In this document: in pieces, positions 8,821 to 17,243 of the stretch
Position numbering within the stretch: the stretch's first letter is position 1
How the letters are laid out: every line of letters begins with the position of its first letter
Assembly (NCBI GenBank): GCA_019322805.1
Contig: JAHWIC010000001.1
Span: 62,001-126,000 of the forward strand
Length of the DNA stretch: 64,000 nucleotides
Source of the DNA: Candidatus Woesearchaeota archaeon
GTDB lineage: Archaea > Nanobdellota > Nanobdellia > Woesearchaeales > JAHWIC01
Direction of reading: 5' to 3'
Notes under the pieces: model-generated
What the model was told of the DNA's origin: nothing
Seen by the model: only the letters and a program-made list of their open reading frames with translations
Database searches by the model: none
Position numbers and translations under genes: made by a program

Positions 8821-9057
8821 ATGCCAACTGTAAAAGTGTACAGCACTCCCGCCTGTCCATGGTGCCATAAAGCAAAGGATTTCTTAAAGCAGAATAAGAT
8901 TGATTTTGAGGATTTTGATGTTTCTGCAAACGAAGGTGCAAGAAAAGAGATGATGGATAAATCAGGACAAATGGGTGTTCCTGTGATTGATATTGAAGGC
9001 AAAATCATTGTTGGGTTTGACCAGGAAGCTATAAAGAAAGCACTTAAATTAAAATGA
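8821..9057 (+). CDS. Glutaredoxin-like thiol oxidoreductase
   Basis: 78 aa thioredoxin-fold protein with active site CPWC at residues 12-15 (YSTPACPWCHKAK) and the cis-Pro GVPVIDI near residue 58, then a short C-terminal helix. This is the NrdH/glutaredoxin-like group common in archaea, which shuttles electrons to partner disulfides. It starts one base after the small Cys-protein gene and its last codons overlap the fumarase alpha start (ATGA), so it is in the middle of the permease-to-gdhA run. Likely partner is unknown; reductive support of the permease or Cys protein is an inference from context. Confidence 0.9.
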   Translation: MPTVKVYSTPACPWCHKAKDFLKQNKIDFEDFDVSANEGARKEMMDKSGQMGVPVIDIEGKIIVGFDQEAIKKALKLK

Positions 9058-9902
9058 GTAAACTGGCAGGCGAGTTAGTTGAATTAATAAAACAAACATC
9101 AACAAGCTTGCCATCTGATGTTACTAAGTCTATAAGGTCTGCTAAAAATAAAGAGAAAAAGGGTTCTATTCCATCCTACATTCTGGACACGATTATAAAG
9201 AATATCAACCTGGCAAAGAAAGAATCGTTGCCAATATGCCAGGATACTGGAACCCTTAATTTTTATGTTTATTACAACAAAAAGCATGACCAAAAGAAGA
9301 TAAGGGATTCAATAATAAAAGCAGTTAAGCTCGCAACAAAAAAATATTACCTAAGGCCAAATGCTGTTAATTCAATAACTAGCCATAATTCAGGCAATAA
9401 TATTGGAATAAATATGCCTTCTATCAAGTTTGATGAATGGGATAAGAGCTATTTAAGGATTGATTTAATGCTTAAGGGTGGTGGTTCTGAGAATGTAAGC
9501 GCACAATACAAGCTGCCTGACACCAGGCTAAAAGCAAGCCGCGACTTTGATGGAATTAAGAAATGTGTTGTCGATGCTGTAAAAAGTGCTGGTGGAAAAG
9601 GTTGTGCTCCTGGTATAATAGGTATCTGCATTGGTGGTGACAGGGCTTATGGTTACGAGCATGCTAAGAAACAGTTATTTAGAAAACTGAATGATAAAAA
9701 CAAGAATCCTAAACTGGCAAAGCTGGAAAAAGAACTCAGTAATGGATTAAACAAACTAAATATTGGTCCTATGGGTCTTGGTGGAAAAACAACTGTATTA
9801 GGTGTAAAGATAGGCTCTTTGCATAGACATCCTGCTTGCTTTTTTGTTTCAATCGCTTATATGTGCTGGGCTTGTAGAAGGAGAAGTTTAATAATTAAGT
9901 AA
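9054..9902 (+). CDS. Class I fumarate hydratase, alpha subunit
   Basis: 282 aa, the N-terminal half of the iron-sulfur fumarase split as in many archaea and anaerobes. Three Cys ligands for the [4Fe-4S] cluster are visible: PICQDTGTLNFY, GKGCAPGIIGICIGGDR, and the C-terminal CWACRRRSL. The enzyme hydrates fumarate to L-malate. The beta subunit follows about 25 bases downstream, then malate dehydrogenase, giving a direct fumarate-malate-oxaloacetate route. The start overlaps the glutaredoxin stop by four bases. A short imperfect dyad (ATACATAC/GTGTGTAT) lies between the two subunit genes. Confidence 0.94.
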   Translation: MSKLAGELVELIKQTSTSLPSDVTKSIRSAKNKEKKGSIPSYILDTIIKNINLAKKESLPICQDTGTLNFYVYYNKKHDQKKIRDSIIKAVKLATKKYYLRPNAVNSITSHNSGNNIGINMPSIKFDEWDKSYLRIDLMLKGGGSENVSAQYKLPDTRLKASRDFDGIKKCVVDAVKSAGGKGCAPGIIGICIGGDRAYGYEHAKKQLFRKLNDKNKNPKLAKLEKELSNGLNKLNIGPMGLGGKTTVLGVKIGSLHRHPACFFVSIAYMCWACRRRSLIIK

Positions 9903-9927
9903 TACATACAATGTGTGTATCACAAAA

Positions 9928-10461
9928 ATGGCAGTAAAACTAACATTTCCAATCGAAAAAGAAGAAATAAGAAAGTTAAAGGTAGGAGACATAGTTTCCT
10001 TATCAGGAATAATTTATACTGCAAGAGATGCTGCACATAAGTATTTCTTTGAGAAAAAGCCAAAAGAATTCGTCAATAAATTAGCTGATTCTGCTATATA
10101 CCATTGCGGACCGATTGTAAAGAAGAAAGGTAAGAAATATTCAATAGTTTCAGCAGGACCAACAACATCTATAAGAGAAGAGCCATACGAATGGAAGATA
10201 ATAAGGGCTTACAAAGTCAGAGCAATCATTGGAAAAGGAGGTATGGGTATGAAAACGCAAGAAGCTTGTAAGAAATATGGCTGTATTTATCTTTCTGCAG
10301 TCGGTGGTGCAGCTGCTCTTTTGGCAAAAACAATAAAAAATGTAATGAATGTTTACAAACTTGAATTTGGTATGCCAGAAGCTATATGGGAGTTGGATGT
10401 TAAGGATTTCCCTGCTATAGTTACAATGGACAGTAAAGGAAGGAGCTTACATAAAGAATGA
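9928..10461 (+). CDS. Class I fumarate hydratase, beta subunit
   Basis: 177 aa from the ATG at 9928; an in-frame GTG at 9913 is possible but would add only MCITK. Conserved pieces of the C-terminal fumarase domain are seen: [38 protein letters not shown] and [32 protein letters not shown]. With the alpha subunit it forms the complete active site. The stop overlaps the malate dehydrogenase ATG, so both are translated together. Confidence 0.94.
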   Translation: MAVKLTFPIEKEEIRKLKVGDIVSLSGIIYTARDAAHKYFFEKKPKEFVNKLADSAIYHCGPIVKKKGKKYSIVSAGPTTSIREEPYEWKIIRAYKVRAIIGKGGMGMKTQEACKKYGCIYLSAVGGAAALLAKTIKNVMNVYKLEFGMPEAIWELDVKDFPAIVTMDSKGRSLHKE

Positions 10462-11387
10462 AAAGAAAAAAGATAACTATTGTAGGTTCAGGAAATGTAG
10501 GGGCAACTGTTGCTCATTTGACTGCTTTGAAATGTCTTGGTAATGTTGTCTTAGTTGATATTATAGAAGGAGTACCTCAAGGAAAGGCTCTTGACATGTA
10601 TGAGTCAAGCCCTATTGAGGGTTTTGATGGAGATGTAATTGGAACAAACAATTATGAAGACACAAAAGGCTCTGACATTGTTGTTATCACAGCAGGCATA
10701 GCGAGAAAACCTGGAATGAGCCGCGATGATTTATTGAAAACAAACACAAAGATCATGAAGTCTGTTACTGAACAAGCAGCAAAATATTCTCCAAACGCTA
10801 TACTCATCGTTGTCACAAATCCATTAGATGCTATGGTCTGGGTTGCTGCAGAGGTGAGCAAATTTCCTAAAAATAGGATAATAGGAATGGCTGGTGTCTT
10901 AGACTCAGCAAGGTTTAGGAGTTTTATTGCAAGAGAGATTAAGGTTTCTCCAAAAAAGGTAGAAGCTCTTGTCCTTGGTGGCCACGGTGATTCAATGGTC
11001 CCTCTGCCAGAATACTCGACTGTAGATGGAAGACCAATAACGGAATTAATGAGCAAGGAAAAGGTAGAAGCGCTTGTTGAGCGTACAAGAAATGGCGGCG
11101 CAGAAATAGTTAGCTTGTTAAAGACAGGAAGTGCTTATTACGCCCCTGCTTCAGCTGTTGTTGAGATGATTGAAGCAATCCTAAAAGATAAAAAGAAGAT
11201 TCTGCCATGCGCTGCATGGCTTGATGGCCATTATGATGTAAAAGGTTATTTCCTAGGTGTTCCTGTTAAACTAGGAAAGGATGGTGTTGAGGAAATAGTT
11301 GAACTTAACCTTGATAACCAAGAAAAGGAAGCATTTAAAAAGACAGTTAACCATGTAAAGGAACTGGTATCCAAGATAGAACTGTAA
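10458..11387 (+). CDS. mdh: Malate dehydrogenase (LDH/MDH family)
   Basis: 309 aa, normal length. NAD-binding [12 protein letters not shown] at residues 8-19 with the adenosine-binding Asp in VLVDI, the mobile-loop region [12 protein letters not shown] whose Arg residues bind the dicarboxylate, [15 protein letters not shown] VVTNPLDAM, and the catalytic His in [11 protein letters not shown]. The Arg-rich loop supports malate over lactate. It interconverts malate and oxaloacetate. It starts within the fumarase beta stop codon region (4-base overlap), and gdhA follows after 13 bases. Confidence 0.94.
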   Translation: MKRKKITIVGSGNVGATVAHLTALKCLGNVVLVDIIEGVPQGKALDMYESSPIEGFDGDVIGTNNYEDTKGSDIVVITAGIARKPGMSRDDLLKTNTKIMKSVTEQAAKYSPNAILIVVTNPLDAMVWVAAEVSKFPKNRIIGMAGVLDSARFRSFIAREIKVSPKKVEALVLGGHGDSMVPLPEYSTVDGRPITELMSKEKVEALVERTRNGGAEIVSLLKTGSAYYAPASAVVEMIEAILKDKKKILPCAAWLDGHYDVKGYFLGVPVKLGKDGVEEIVELNLDNQEKEAFKKTVNHVKELVSKIEL

Positions 11388-11400
11388 AAAAGAGGTTGAG

Positions 11401-12648
11401 ATGGTTGAAACAGATTCTTTTAAGATGATACAGTCTTACGTGGAGAAAGCTGTAAAAATACTAAAACTAAACGGAAAGGTTCTTTCAATTCTAAGCAAAC
11501 CTATGCTTGAAAAACACGTCTCAATACCTGTAAGGATGGATGATGGCAAAACAAAGGTTTTCAAAGGCTTTAGAGTCCAGTATAATAATGCGCATGGTCC
11601 AACTAAAGGTGGAATAAGATTTCATCCCAACGAAACAATAGACTCTATGAGGGCATTAGCAGCCTGGATGACATGGAAATGTGCTGTTGTTGATATTCCT
11701 TTTGGTGGCTCAAAGGGCGGTGTAATTTGCAATCCAAAGAAACTTTCAAAAGGCGAATTGGAGAGATTAAGCAGAGGATATATAAGGGCAATTGCAGGAT
11801 TCATAGGTCCCAAGATAGATATACCTGCTCCTGATGTTTACACAAACCAGCAGATAATGGCATGGATGTATGATGAATACAGCAAAATAGTCGGCTATAA
11901 TGAGCCAGCTGCCATAACAGGCAAGCCAATTGACCTTGGCGGCTCTTTAGGAAGAGAAGATGCTACCGCAAGAGGTGGTTTAATTGTTTTGGAAGAAGCT
12001 GCAAAACACCTTGATATTAATTTAGGCAATGCTAGTGTTGCTATCCATGGTTTTGGGAATGTTGGTTATAATACTGCTGTTTTATTTAGGAGATTATTTG
12101 GAGGAAATATCTGCGCAGTATCTGACTCAAGAGGAGGTATTTTTAATAAAAAGGGCTTAGATCCAGAAGCTGTTTTAAGGCATAAGCAAAGAACAAGCTC
12201 TGTTGTTGGCTTTCCAGGAGCTAAAAAAATAAGTAATGAGGCTCTGCTGACCTCAGATGTTGATGTGCTTATTCCAGCTGCAATAGAAAATGTAGTAACA
12301 AGAAAAAACGCAAAAAATATCAAAGCAAGCATTATAACAGAGCTTGCAAATGGGCCTACAACACCAGAAGCTGATAAGGTCCTTCACAAAAAGGATGTTT
12401 TTATTATACCTGACTTTTTATCTAATGCAGGCGGGGTGACTGTTTCTTATTTTGAATGGATTCAAGGCCTTACAAGAGAAAGATGGACAGAAGAAAAGGT
12501 ACATATAGAATTACAAAAAAGGATGAAGGATGCTTTTAATGATGTCCTTAAAGCCTCACTAAAATATAAGGTTGATATGAGAACAGCTGCTTATATTGTT
12601 GCTATAGGGCATATTGCAGAAGTAATGAAGCTAAGAGGATGGTACTAA
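11401..12648 (+). CDS. gdhA: Glutamate dehydrogenase
   Basis: 415 aa, hexameric GDH type. Substrate-binding signature GPTKGGIRFHP and catalytic region PFGGSKGGV with the reactive Lys, PAPDVYTNQQIMAWM, and the dinucleotide fold HGFGNVGYNTA near residue 220. It links 2-oxoglutarate and ammonia to glutamate; in fermenting archaea it usually works in the deaminating direction. It ends the plus-strand run that starts at the membrane protein gene; its stop codon overlaps the convergent pdxT stop by four bases. A ribosome-site-like GAGGTTG precedes the ATG. Confidence 0.95.
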   Translation: MVETDSFKMIQSYVEKAVKILKLNGKVLSILSKPMLEKHVSIPVRMDDGKTKVFKGFRVQYNNAHGPTKGGIRFHPNETIDSMRALAAWMTWKCAVVDIPFGGSKGGVICNPKKLSKGELERLSRGYIRAIAGFIGPKIDIPAPDVYTNQQIMAWMYDEYSKIVGYNEPAAITGKPIDLGGSLGREDATARGGLIVLEEAAKHLDINLGNASVAIHGFGNVGYNTAVLFRRLFGGNICAVSDSRGGIFNKKGLDPEAVLRHKQRTSSVVGFPGAKKISNEALLTSDVDVLIPAAIENVVTRKNAKNIKASIITELANGPTTPEADKVLHKKDVFIIPDFLSNAGGVTVSYFEWIQGLTRERWTEEKVHIELQKRMKDAFNDVLKASLKYKVDMRTAAYIVAIGHIAEVMKLRGWY

Positions 12649-13217
12649 TACCTGGATTTCTTTTTTATCATATCTATAAAATATTGGTGCACCCTAGCAT
12701 CTTCAGTGAGCTCGGGATGGAAGGTCGTGACCAAGATATCATCATGCTGCACCATCACTGGTTTTCCATCAAACCTTGCCAAGATTTTTACTCCGTTTGT
12801 TATTTCTAAGGTTGGAGCCCTGATGAATATTCCTTTGTAGTTTCCTATCCCCTCTATTTCCAAGTCAGTCTCAAAACTATCTATTTGTCTGCCATAGTCA
12901 TTTCTTTTTGCTGTGATATCTATCAACCTCAAACTTGACTGGTTGTTTGGCAGGATTGTTTTTGCAAGAACTATTGCACCAGCACAGGAGCCATAGATAG
13001 GCATTCCAATATGGTATTTCCTTGTTATCTCCTTATCAAGCTTGTATTGCTTCATTAATTTACTTATAGTTGTTGATTCACCGCCGGGTATTATTAAACC
13101 ATAAACATTATCAAGGTCATGGGGAAGCCTGACTTCAACAGGCTCAGCACCACATTTCATTAGCATCTCTTTGTGCTCTTTTACAGAACCTTGTAGCGCT
13201 AATACTCCTATCTTCAT
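12645..13217 (-). CDS. pdxT: Pyridoxal 5'-phosphate synthase glutaminase subunit
   Basis: 190 aa from the internal ATG at 13217, which gives the family-typical MKIGVLALQGSVKEH; an upstream in-frame start would overlap pdxS and add an unrelated leader. Class I amidotransferase motifs: PGGESTTI, nucleophile Cys in YGSCAGAIVLA, and the C-terminal HPE of TTFHPELTED completing the Cys-His-Glu triad. It releases ammonia from glutamine and passes it to PdxS. pdxS lies seven bases upstream, the standard operon. Confidence 0.95.
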   Translation of the reverse strand: MKIGVLALQGSVKEHKEMLMKCGAEPVEVRLPHDLDNVYGLIIPGGESTTISKLMKQYKLDKEITRKYHIGMPIYGSCAGAIVLAKTILPNNQSSLRLIDITAKRNDYGRQIDSFETDLEIEGIGNYKGIFIRAPTLEITNGVKILARFDGKPVMVQHDDILVTTFHPELTEDARVHQYFIDMIKKKSRY

Positions 13218-13224
13218 TTTAGAA

Positions 13225-14121
13225 TTACCAGCCCCTATCCTGCATCTTAACATTAAGATTTGATATTTCAAGACCTTTCATTGCTTCTCCAATTCCTTCA
13301 GAAACCCGGGCAATAATTGATGGGTCCTTGTAATGTGTTGTTGCTTCAACAATTGCTTTTGCTCTTTCCTTTGGATTGTTTGACTTAAATATACCTGAAC
13401 CTACAAATATTCCGTCACAGCCAAGGTGCATCATTAGGGCTGCGTCAGCTGGTGTTGCAATTCCGCCAGCAGCAAAATTAACAACAGGAAGTCTTTGCAG
13501 CTCTCTTGTCTTGTGTACTAATTCAAGAGGAACTCCCATTTCCTTTGCCTGCGCTTTTAATTGGCTGTTTGAGATGTCTTTTAGTTTTCTTATTTGCTCG
13601 TTTAATGTTTTCATATGCTTTACTGCCTCTACAACATTCCCGGTTCCTGCTTCTCCTTTTGTTCTAATCATTGCTGCACCTTCATTGATTCTTCTTAAGG
13701 CTTCACCTAAGTCTCTGCAGCCGCATACAAATGGAACCTCGAACTTATGCTTATCAACATGACATTTTTCATCAGCTGGCGTCAAGACCTCTGATTCATC
13801 AATATAATCAACACCTAATGATTCTAAGACTTGAGCTTCTGCAAAATGGCCAATCCTGCACTTAGCCATAACTGGAATAGAAACAGCATTCATTATTTCC
13901 TTAATTTTCTTTGGATCAGCCATTCTAGCTACACCACCAGCTGCTCTGATGTCAGCAGGAACCCTTTCCAAAGCCATAACTGCAACAGCACCTGCTTTTT
14001 CAGCTATTCTGGCTTGTTCTGCATTAACAACATCCATAATAACCCCGCCTTTTAGCATGTCAGCTAGGCCTGTTTTTAGTTTATATGTTCCTTTCTGCAC
14101 TTTATTGTTTTCAGTCGGCAT
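13225..14121 (-). CDS. pdxS: Pyridoxal 5'-phosphate synthase lyase subunit
   Basis: 298 aa (beta/alpha) barrel that makes PLP from ribose 5-phosphate, glyceraldehyde 3-phosphate and ammonia. Conserved segments: [31 protein letters not shown] start, [31 protein letters not shown] with a key Lys, [41 protein letters not shown] and GSGIFKS. It is followed immediately by pdxT. The fibrillarin gene lies upstream on the same strand, 43 bases away. Confidence 0.97.
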   Translation of the reverse strand: MPTENNKVQKGTYKLKTGLADMLKGGVIMDVVNAEQARIAEKAGAVAVMALERVPADIRAAGGVARMADPKKIKEIMNAVSIPVMAKCRIGHFAEAQVLESLGVDYIDESEVLTPADEKCHVDKHKFEVPFVCGCRDLGEALRRINEGAAMIRTKGEAGTGNVVEAVKHMKTLNEQIRKLKDISNSQLKAQAKEMGVPLELVHKTRELQRLPVVNFAAGGIATPADAALMMHLGCDGIFVGSGIFKSNNPKERAKAIVEATTHYKDPSIIARVSEGIGEAMKGLEISNLNVKMQDRGW

Positions 14122-14164
14122 TTCTGGTTTTGAAAAAAAGGTTTCAAATATAAATGTTTGCTTT

Positions 14165-14845
14165 TTACTTCTTTTTGCATATAAACATACAGTGGTCTTT
14201 CTGGTATGGCTCTAACTCCCTATAATCAATAATGGTAACTTCCTCCTCCAGCTGTTCCTTAACCTGCCTGAAAATCTGCTTCGGTTTTTTAGTTACATCA
14301 ATGCTTCTTGCTTTTACTGCAAGTAATGCATAACCGCCTTTTTTTAGAAATAAATCAATATTCTTCAGGAAAATGTCAACCTGATTTTTTTGTGCAACAT
14401 CCTGATATAAAACATCAGCTTGGCATACCTTATCTGCATAACTCATTGGGTTGTTTGCGTCAGCTAAGACTGGTGCTATGTTTTTTCTAGCTTCGCAGAC
14501 AAAGACTAGCTCGCGCATGACTCTTGGTGCTAAGTCCAAGGCAAAGATGAATCCTTCCCTACCAACAATATCAGAAACATGGCTTACTGTTGTTCCTGTT
14601 GATGAGCCCAGGTAGAGTATTACATCACCAACTCTTATTCCTGTATTAGGAGTTCCTTTTAAGATGCTTGCGGCTAACTTTGATTTCTGAGGGTTCCATT
14701 CGCGATATTCAACTCCTTCATCTTTGAAGGTTTTCTCGTCGTAAACAGTTTTGCCGGGGGTTAGATTCTTAGTTAGCAAAATACTTCTTCTCTTTCCCAT
14801 TTTTGTTTCATAGACCTCAAAGATTTTTGATTTGTTGACTTTCAT
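14165..14845 (-). CDS. flpA: Fibrillarin-like rRNA/tRNA 2'-O-methyltransferase
   Basis: 226 aa, standard archaeal fibrillarin. SAM-binding region [24 protein letters not shown] and the following [14 protein letters not shown]; the catalytic Asp and Lys lie in [12 protein letters not shown] and [11 protein letters not shown]. It is the methylase of the box C/D ribonucleoprotein, directed by guide RNAs. The start overlaps the nop5 stop, so the two partners are co-translated. Its presence implies box C/D sRNA genes elsewhere; none was confidently found in this window. Confidence 0.97.
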   Translation of the reverse strand: MKVNKSKIFEVYETKMGKRRSILLTKNLTPGKTVYDEKTFKDEGVEYREWNPQKSKLAASILKGTPNTGIRVGDVILYLGSSTGTTVSHVSDIVGREGFIFALDLAPRVMRELVFVCEARKNIAPVLADANNPMSYADKVCQADVLYQDVAQKNQVDIFLKNIDLFLKKGGYALLAVKARSIDVTKKPKQIFRQVKEQLEEEVTIIDYRELEPYQKDHCMFICKKK

Positions 14846-15738
14846 TTTTTGAACTTCTTTTCTAATTGTTTTCTTAATTTATCTCCAATTGGTTCTCCTT
14901 TGAAATAATCAACTTTAACACAGATGCTTATTTTATCAGCCAAACCTCTAGCAACTTTTCCTTGCTCTTTTTTCTTTGCTTGAGCTATTAGCTGGTGGCT
15001 GTATATTAGCCCATATTTTGGTGGCCTTGCACCTGTTTTCATATGCCTGAATAATGCTTTTTCAGCCCCTAATAACTGCACTGTGGAAGCAGGAAATTCC
15101 ACCAAATGCTTTAATGAGCCAGCATGTTGGATTAATTTAGCTCCAATTAAAGGGCCTGCAATTGCCAAAAGATTTGGGCAGACTCTTTTCATTACATTCT
15201 CGAGATATTCTTTTTGTTTTTCTTTTAGTTGGTATAAGTCTTTTAGTTGGTCAGCAAGAGCCATTATTGGCTTTGTGTCGTCTTTAGAAAGCTCTGCACC
15301 CATTGATTCTTCTTTTTTTATTCTTATTTCTTTTAACAATTCGTTTTTGCTCTTCTTTAATATTAATTCAACAAACTTTTCATGGCTTTGTATTGATTTT
15401 GAGAACTCAGGAAGATAATAGCTGTACCATTCCCTTAATCTTTTGACTAAGGTGTTAGCTACTTTATCAATCTCCTCAATATTTGATATTGTTTGTATTA
15501 TGAATAAATCGTCAGAAACAGCCTGCTTTATCTTCTGTTTTGTTAATACTAGGTTGTTTTTGTAGAATTCCCTGAAATATTTCTTATTTTTTAATGATTG
15601 AAGTATTTTTTTCAATGATGCGTTATCAATCTCGATGGTTTGTTCGCTATTAATAAACAATTTCTCACTCTTAATTCCAAATTGTTCATCTAAAGTAAAC
15701 GTTCCAATAATGTTTGTGAATTTATATTCTTTTGGCAT
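14842..15738 (-). CDS. Nop5/Nop56-58-like box C/D RNP core protein
   Basis: 298 aa, at the short end for Nop5. An N-terminal fibrillarin-binding domain is followed by a coiled coil (about residues 110-180, with WYSYYLPEFSKSI) and the Nop domain: CPNLLAIAGPLIGAKLIQHAGSLKHLVEFPASTVQLLGAEKALFRH is family hallmark order, with the GSL and ASTVQLLGAEKALF elements visible. It bridges L7Ae-bound guide RNA and fibrillarin. Upstream on the same strand a CTTTTAAATAC-like TATA box sits about 25-30 bases from the ATG. Confidence 0.96.
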   Translation of the reverse strand: MPKEYKFTNIIGTFTLDEQFGIKSEKLFINSEQTIEIDNASLKKILQSLKNKKYFREFYKNNLVLTKQKIKQAVSDDLFIIQTISNIEEIDKVANTLVKRLREWYSYYLPEFSKSIQSHEKFVELILKKSKNELLKEIRIKKEESMGAELSKDDTKPIMALADQLKDLYQLKEKQKEYLENVMKRVCPNLLAIAGPLIGAKLIQHAGSLKHLVEFPASTVQLLGAEKALFRHMKTGARPPKYGLIYSHQLIAQAKKKEQGKVARGLADKISICVKVDYFKGEPIGDKLRKQLEKKFKK

Positions 15739-15819
15739 AGCTTTAAGGATTAAAGTCAGTCTTTTAAATATTTGTATTTAAAAGTGTCATAGAATGGGAT
15801 CAATAGAAAGAATTCAATA

Positions 15820-15951
15820 AAAAATAATTCTGAAAATTCCTCTTAGAACTACTGTAAAGGAATTTTCATCTACTTCTAGTTCTTAAGAAACAGAATAAGA
15901 CGATTTTTGCTTTATAGTAGACTTAAGGCAAAAATCAGATTTATTATTTTT
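15820..15951. repeat. Cloverleaf-like dispersed element, copy A
   Basis: Intergenic, between the divergent nop5 and cutA genes. Outer stem 15820-15833 (AAAAATAATTCTGA) pairs with 15935-15951. Arm 1: AAAATTCCT (15833-15841) with AGGAATTTT (15858-15866). Arm 2: a stem around the TTCTTAAGAA palindrome near 15880-15890. Arm 3: GATTTTTGC (15902-15910) with GCAAAAATC (15928-15936). The flanks carry CAATAAAAAAT on the left and TTTTTTATTGATT on the right, an extended inverted terminus. The same architecture recurs near 46.1 and 58.4 kb. The rest of the 278-base gap holds only AT-rich promoter-like sequence for cutA. Confidence 0.75.
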
Positions 15952-16016
15952 CTAATTATATTTTTTATTGATTAAAAACAAAAACTTAATAAAAAAGCAA
16001 AATATAGTGAAAAACC

Positions 16017-16319
16017 ATGACCCTTATATACATAACCTGCAAAGACAAGGCAGAAGCCAAAAAGATAGCAAGCTACCTTCTAAAGAAGAAATTAATTGCA
16101 TGCGCTAATTTCTTTCCTATAAACAGCATGTATTGGTGGAAAAATAAGATAGTTGATGATAAAGAGTTCTTATTATTAGCAAAAACAGCAAAAAAGAACT
16201 GCAGCAAGGTAAGAAAAGAAGTCAAAAAGCTGCACAGCTATGAGATACCATGCATTCTAGAGATTGATGTTGATGGAAACAAAGAATTTATAGATTGGGT
16301 AGATAGAGTTACTATGTGA
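16017..16319 (+). CDS. cutA: CutA1 divalent ion tolerance-like protein
   Basis: 100 aa trimeric alpha/beta protein. Typical motifs: YITCKDKAEAKKIASYLLKKKLIACANFF near the N-terminus, YWWKNKIVDDKEFLLLAKT, and a C-terminal EIPCILEIDVDGNKEFIDWV. Family members bind divalent metals and influence copper tolerance or stress, with no firm enzymatic role. The gene is alone on its strand, convergent with porB with no spacer between stop codons, and has copy A of the dispersed element just upstream. Confidence 0.93.
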   Translation: MTLIYITCKDKAEAKKIASYLLKKKLIACANFFPINSMYWWKNKIVDDKEFLLLAKTAKKNCSKVRKEVKKLHSYEIPCILEIDVDGNKEFIDWVDRVTM

Positions 16320-17243
16320 TTACTGCTCACAAAGCTTTTCTATTTTCTGAAACTCTTCGTCTGTGTGCTTCTGGATCAAATCAAGAATGGGCTTATTCTC
16401 TGGCTTGAATAGATGCTTAAATCTGCCCTGAGGCTTGATAAAGTCAACAACAGGTTTTGGTTTTGAAGGCTTATAGTTTAGCTTGTACTTGCCATTCTCT
16501 ATCTCATACAAAGGCCAGAAGTTGCTTTCTACAGCTAATTTAGCAATCTCAATTGTCTTATCTGATGGAAATCTCCATCCAAGAGTGCATGGCTGCAAAC
16601 AAACAAGAACAGCAGGACCATCTGCTTTGAATGCTTTCTCAGCCTTCATCGAAAGATCCATTAAGTTTGAAACAGATGCCTGAGCAACATAAGGAATATT
16701 GTGGGCAGCAACTATTTTAACGATATCCTTCTTGAATTCTTCCTTGCCTGGATGTACTTTTCCAGCTGGAGTTGTTGTTGTAGCTGCACCATAGGGTGTT
16801 GCCGAGCTTCTTTGTATGCCTGTGTTCATATAAGCTTCATTATCATAAAGAAGATAAACCATCTTGTGGCCGCGCTCTAAAGCACCAGAAAGACTTTGGA
16901 AACCAATATCATATGTTCCGCCATCACCACCTATAGCTAACACCTTAATGTTCTTATCGCATTTGCCTTTTTTTGCAAGCACTTTCTTAGCAGCTTCCAT
17001 TCCTGCACCAGTTGATGCAGAGTTTTCAAAAGCAGAGTGAATAAAAGGGATATTCCATGAGGTAAATGGATAAATAGTTGTAGTAACTTCCCAGCAGCCA
17101 GTTGCGCAACATGCAACAACAGGGTCGTCTGTGCTAGCTAGGACTGTTCTTACTATCGGAGGAATTCCACAGCCAGAGCATGTTCTGTGGCCTGGGACTA
17201 TCTTTCTATCCTGCAATTTTACTGCTAATTGCTTGAAGTTCAT
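16320..17243 (-). CDS. porB: Pyruvate:ferredoxin oxidoreductase, beta subunit
   Basis: 307 aa thiamine-diphosphate subunit. N-terminal GHRTCSGCGIPPIV gives two Cys ligands of a [4Fe-4S] cluster, with a further Cys in VVACCATGCWEV; the ThDP/Mg motif is AIGGDGGTYDIGFQSLSGALERGH, and another conserved Cys is in VLVCLQPCTLGW. It decarboxylates pyruvate and passes electrons to the delta subunit ferredoxin clusters. The start overlaps the porA stop by four bases. Ketoacid specificity (pyruvate versus 2-oxoisovalerate) is assigned by similarity of feel, not proven. Confidence 0.92.
   Translation of the reverse strand: MNFKQLAVKLQDRKIVPGHRTCSGCGIPPIVRTVLASTDDPVVACCATGCWEVTTTIYPFTSWNIPFIHSAFENSASTGAGMEAAKKVLAKKGKCDKNIKVLAIGGDGGTYDIGFQSLSGALERGHKMVYLLYDNEAYMNTGIQRSSATPYGAATTTTPAGKVHPGKEEFKKDIVKIVAAHNIPYVAQASVSNLMDLSMKAEKAFKADGPAVLVCLQPCTLGWRFPSDKTIEIAKLAVESNFWPLYEIENGKYKLNYKPSKPKPVVDFIKPQGRFKHLFKPENKPILDLIQKHTDEEFQKIEKLCEQ

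Noticed and set aside
9903..9927. Terminator between the two fumarase subunit genes
   Set aside because: The dyad is short and imperfect and the genes encode two subunits of one enzyme; read-through is expected.
15820..15951. tRNA or tRNA-like gene in the cloverleaf copies
   Set aside because: Four-armed topology, but no acceptor/T-loop consensus, AT-rich stems and length of 130-150 bases.
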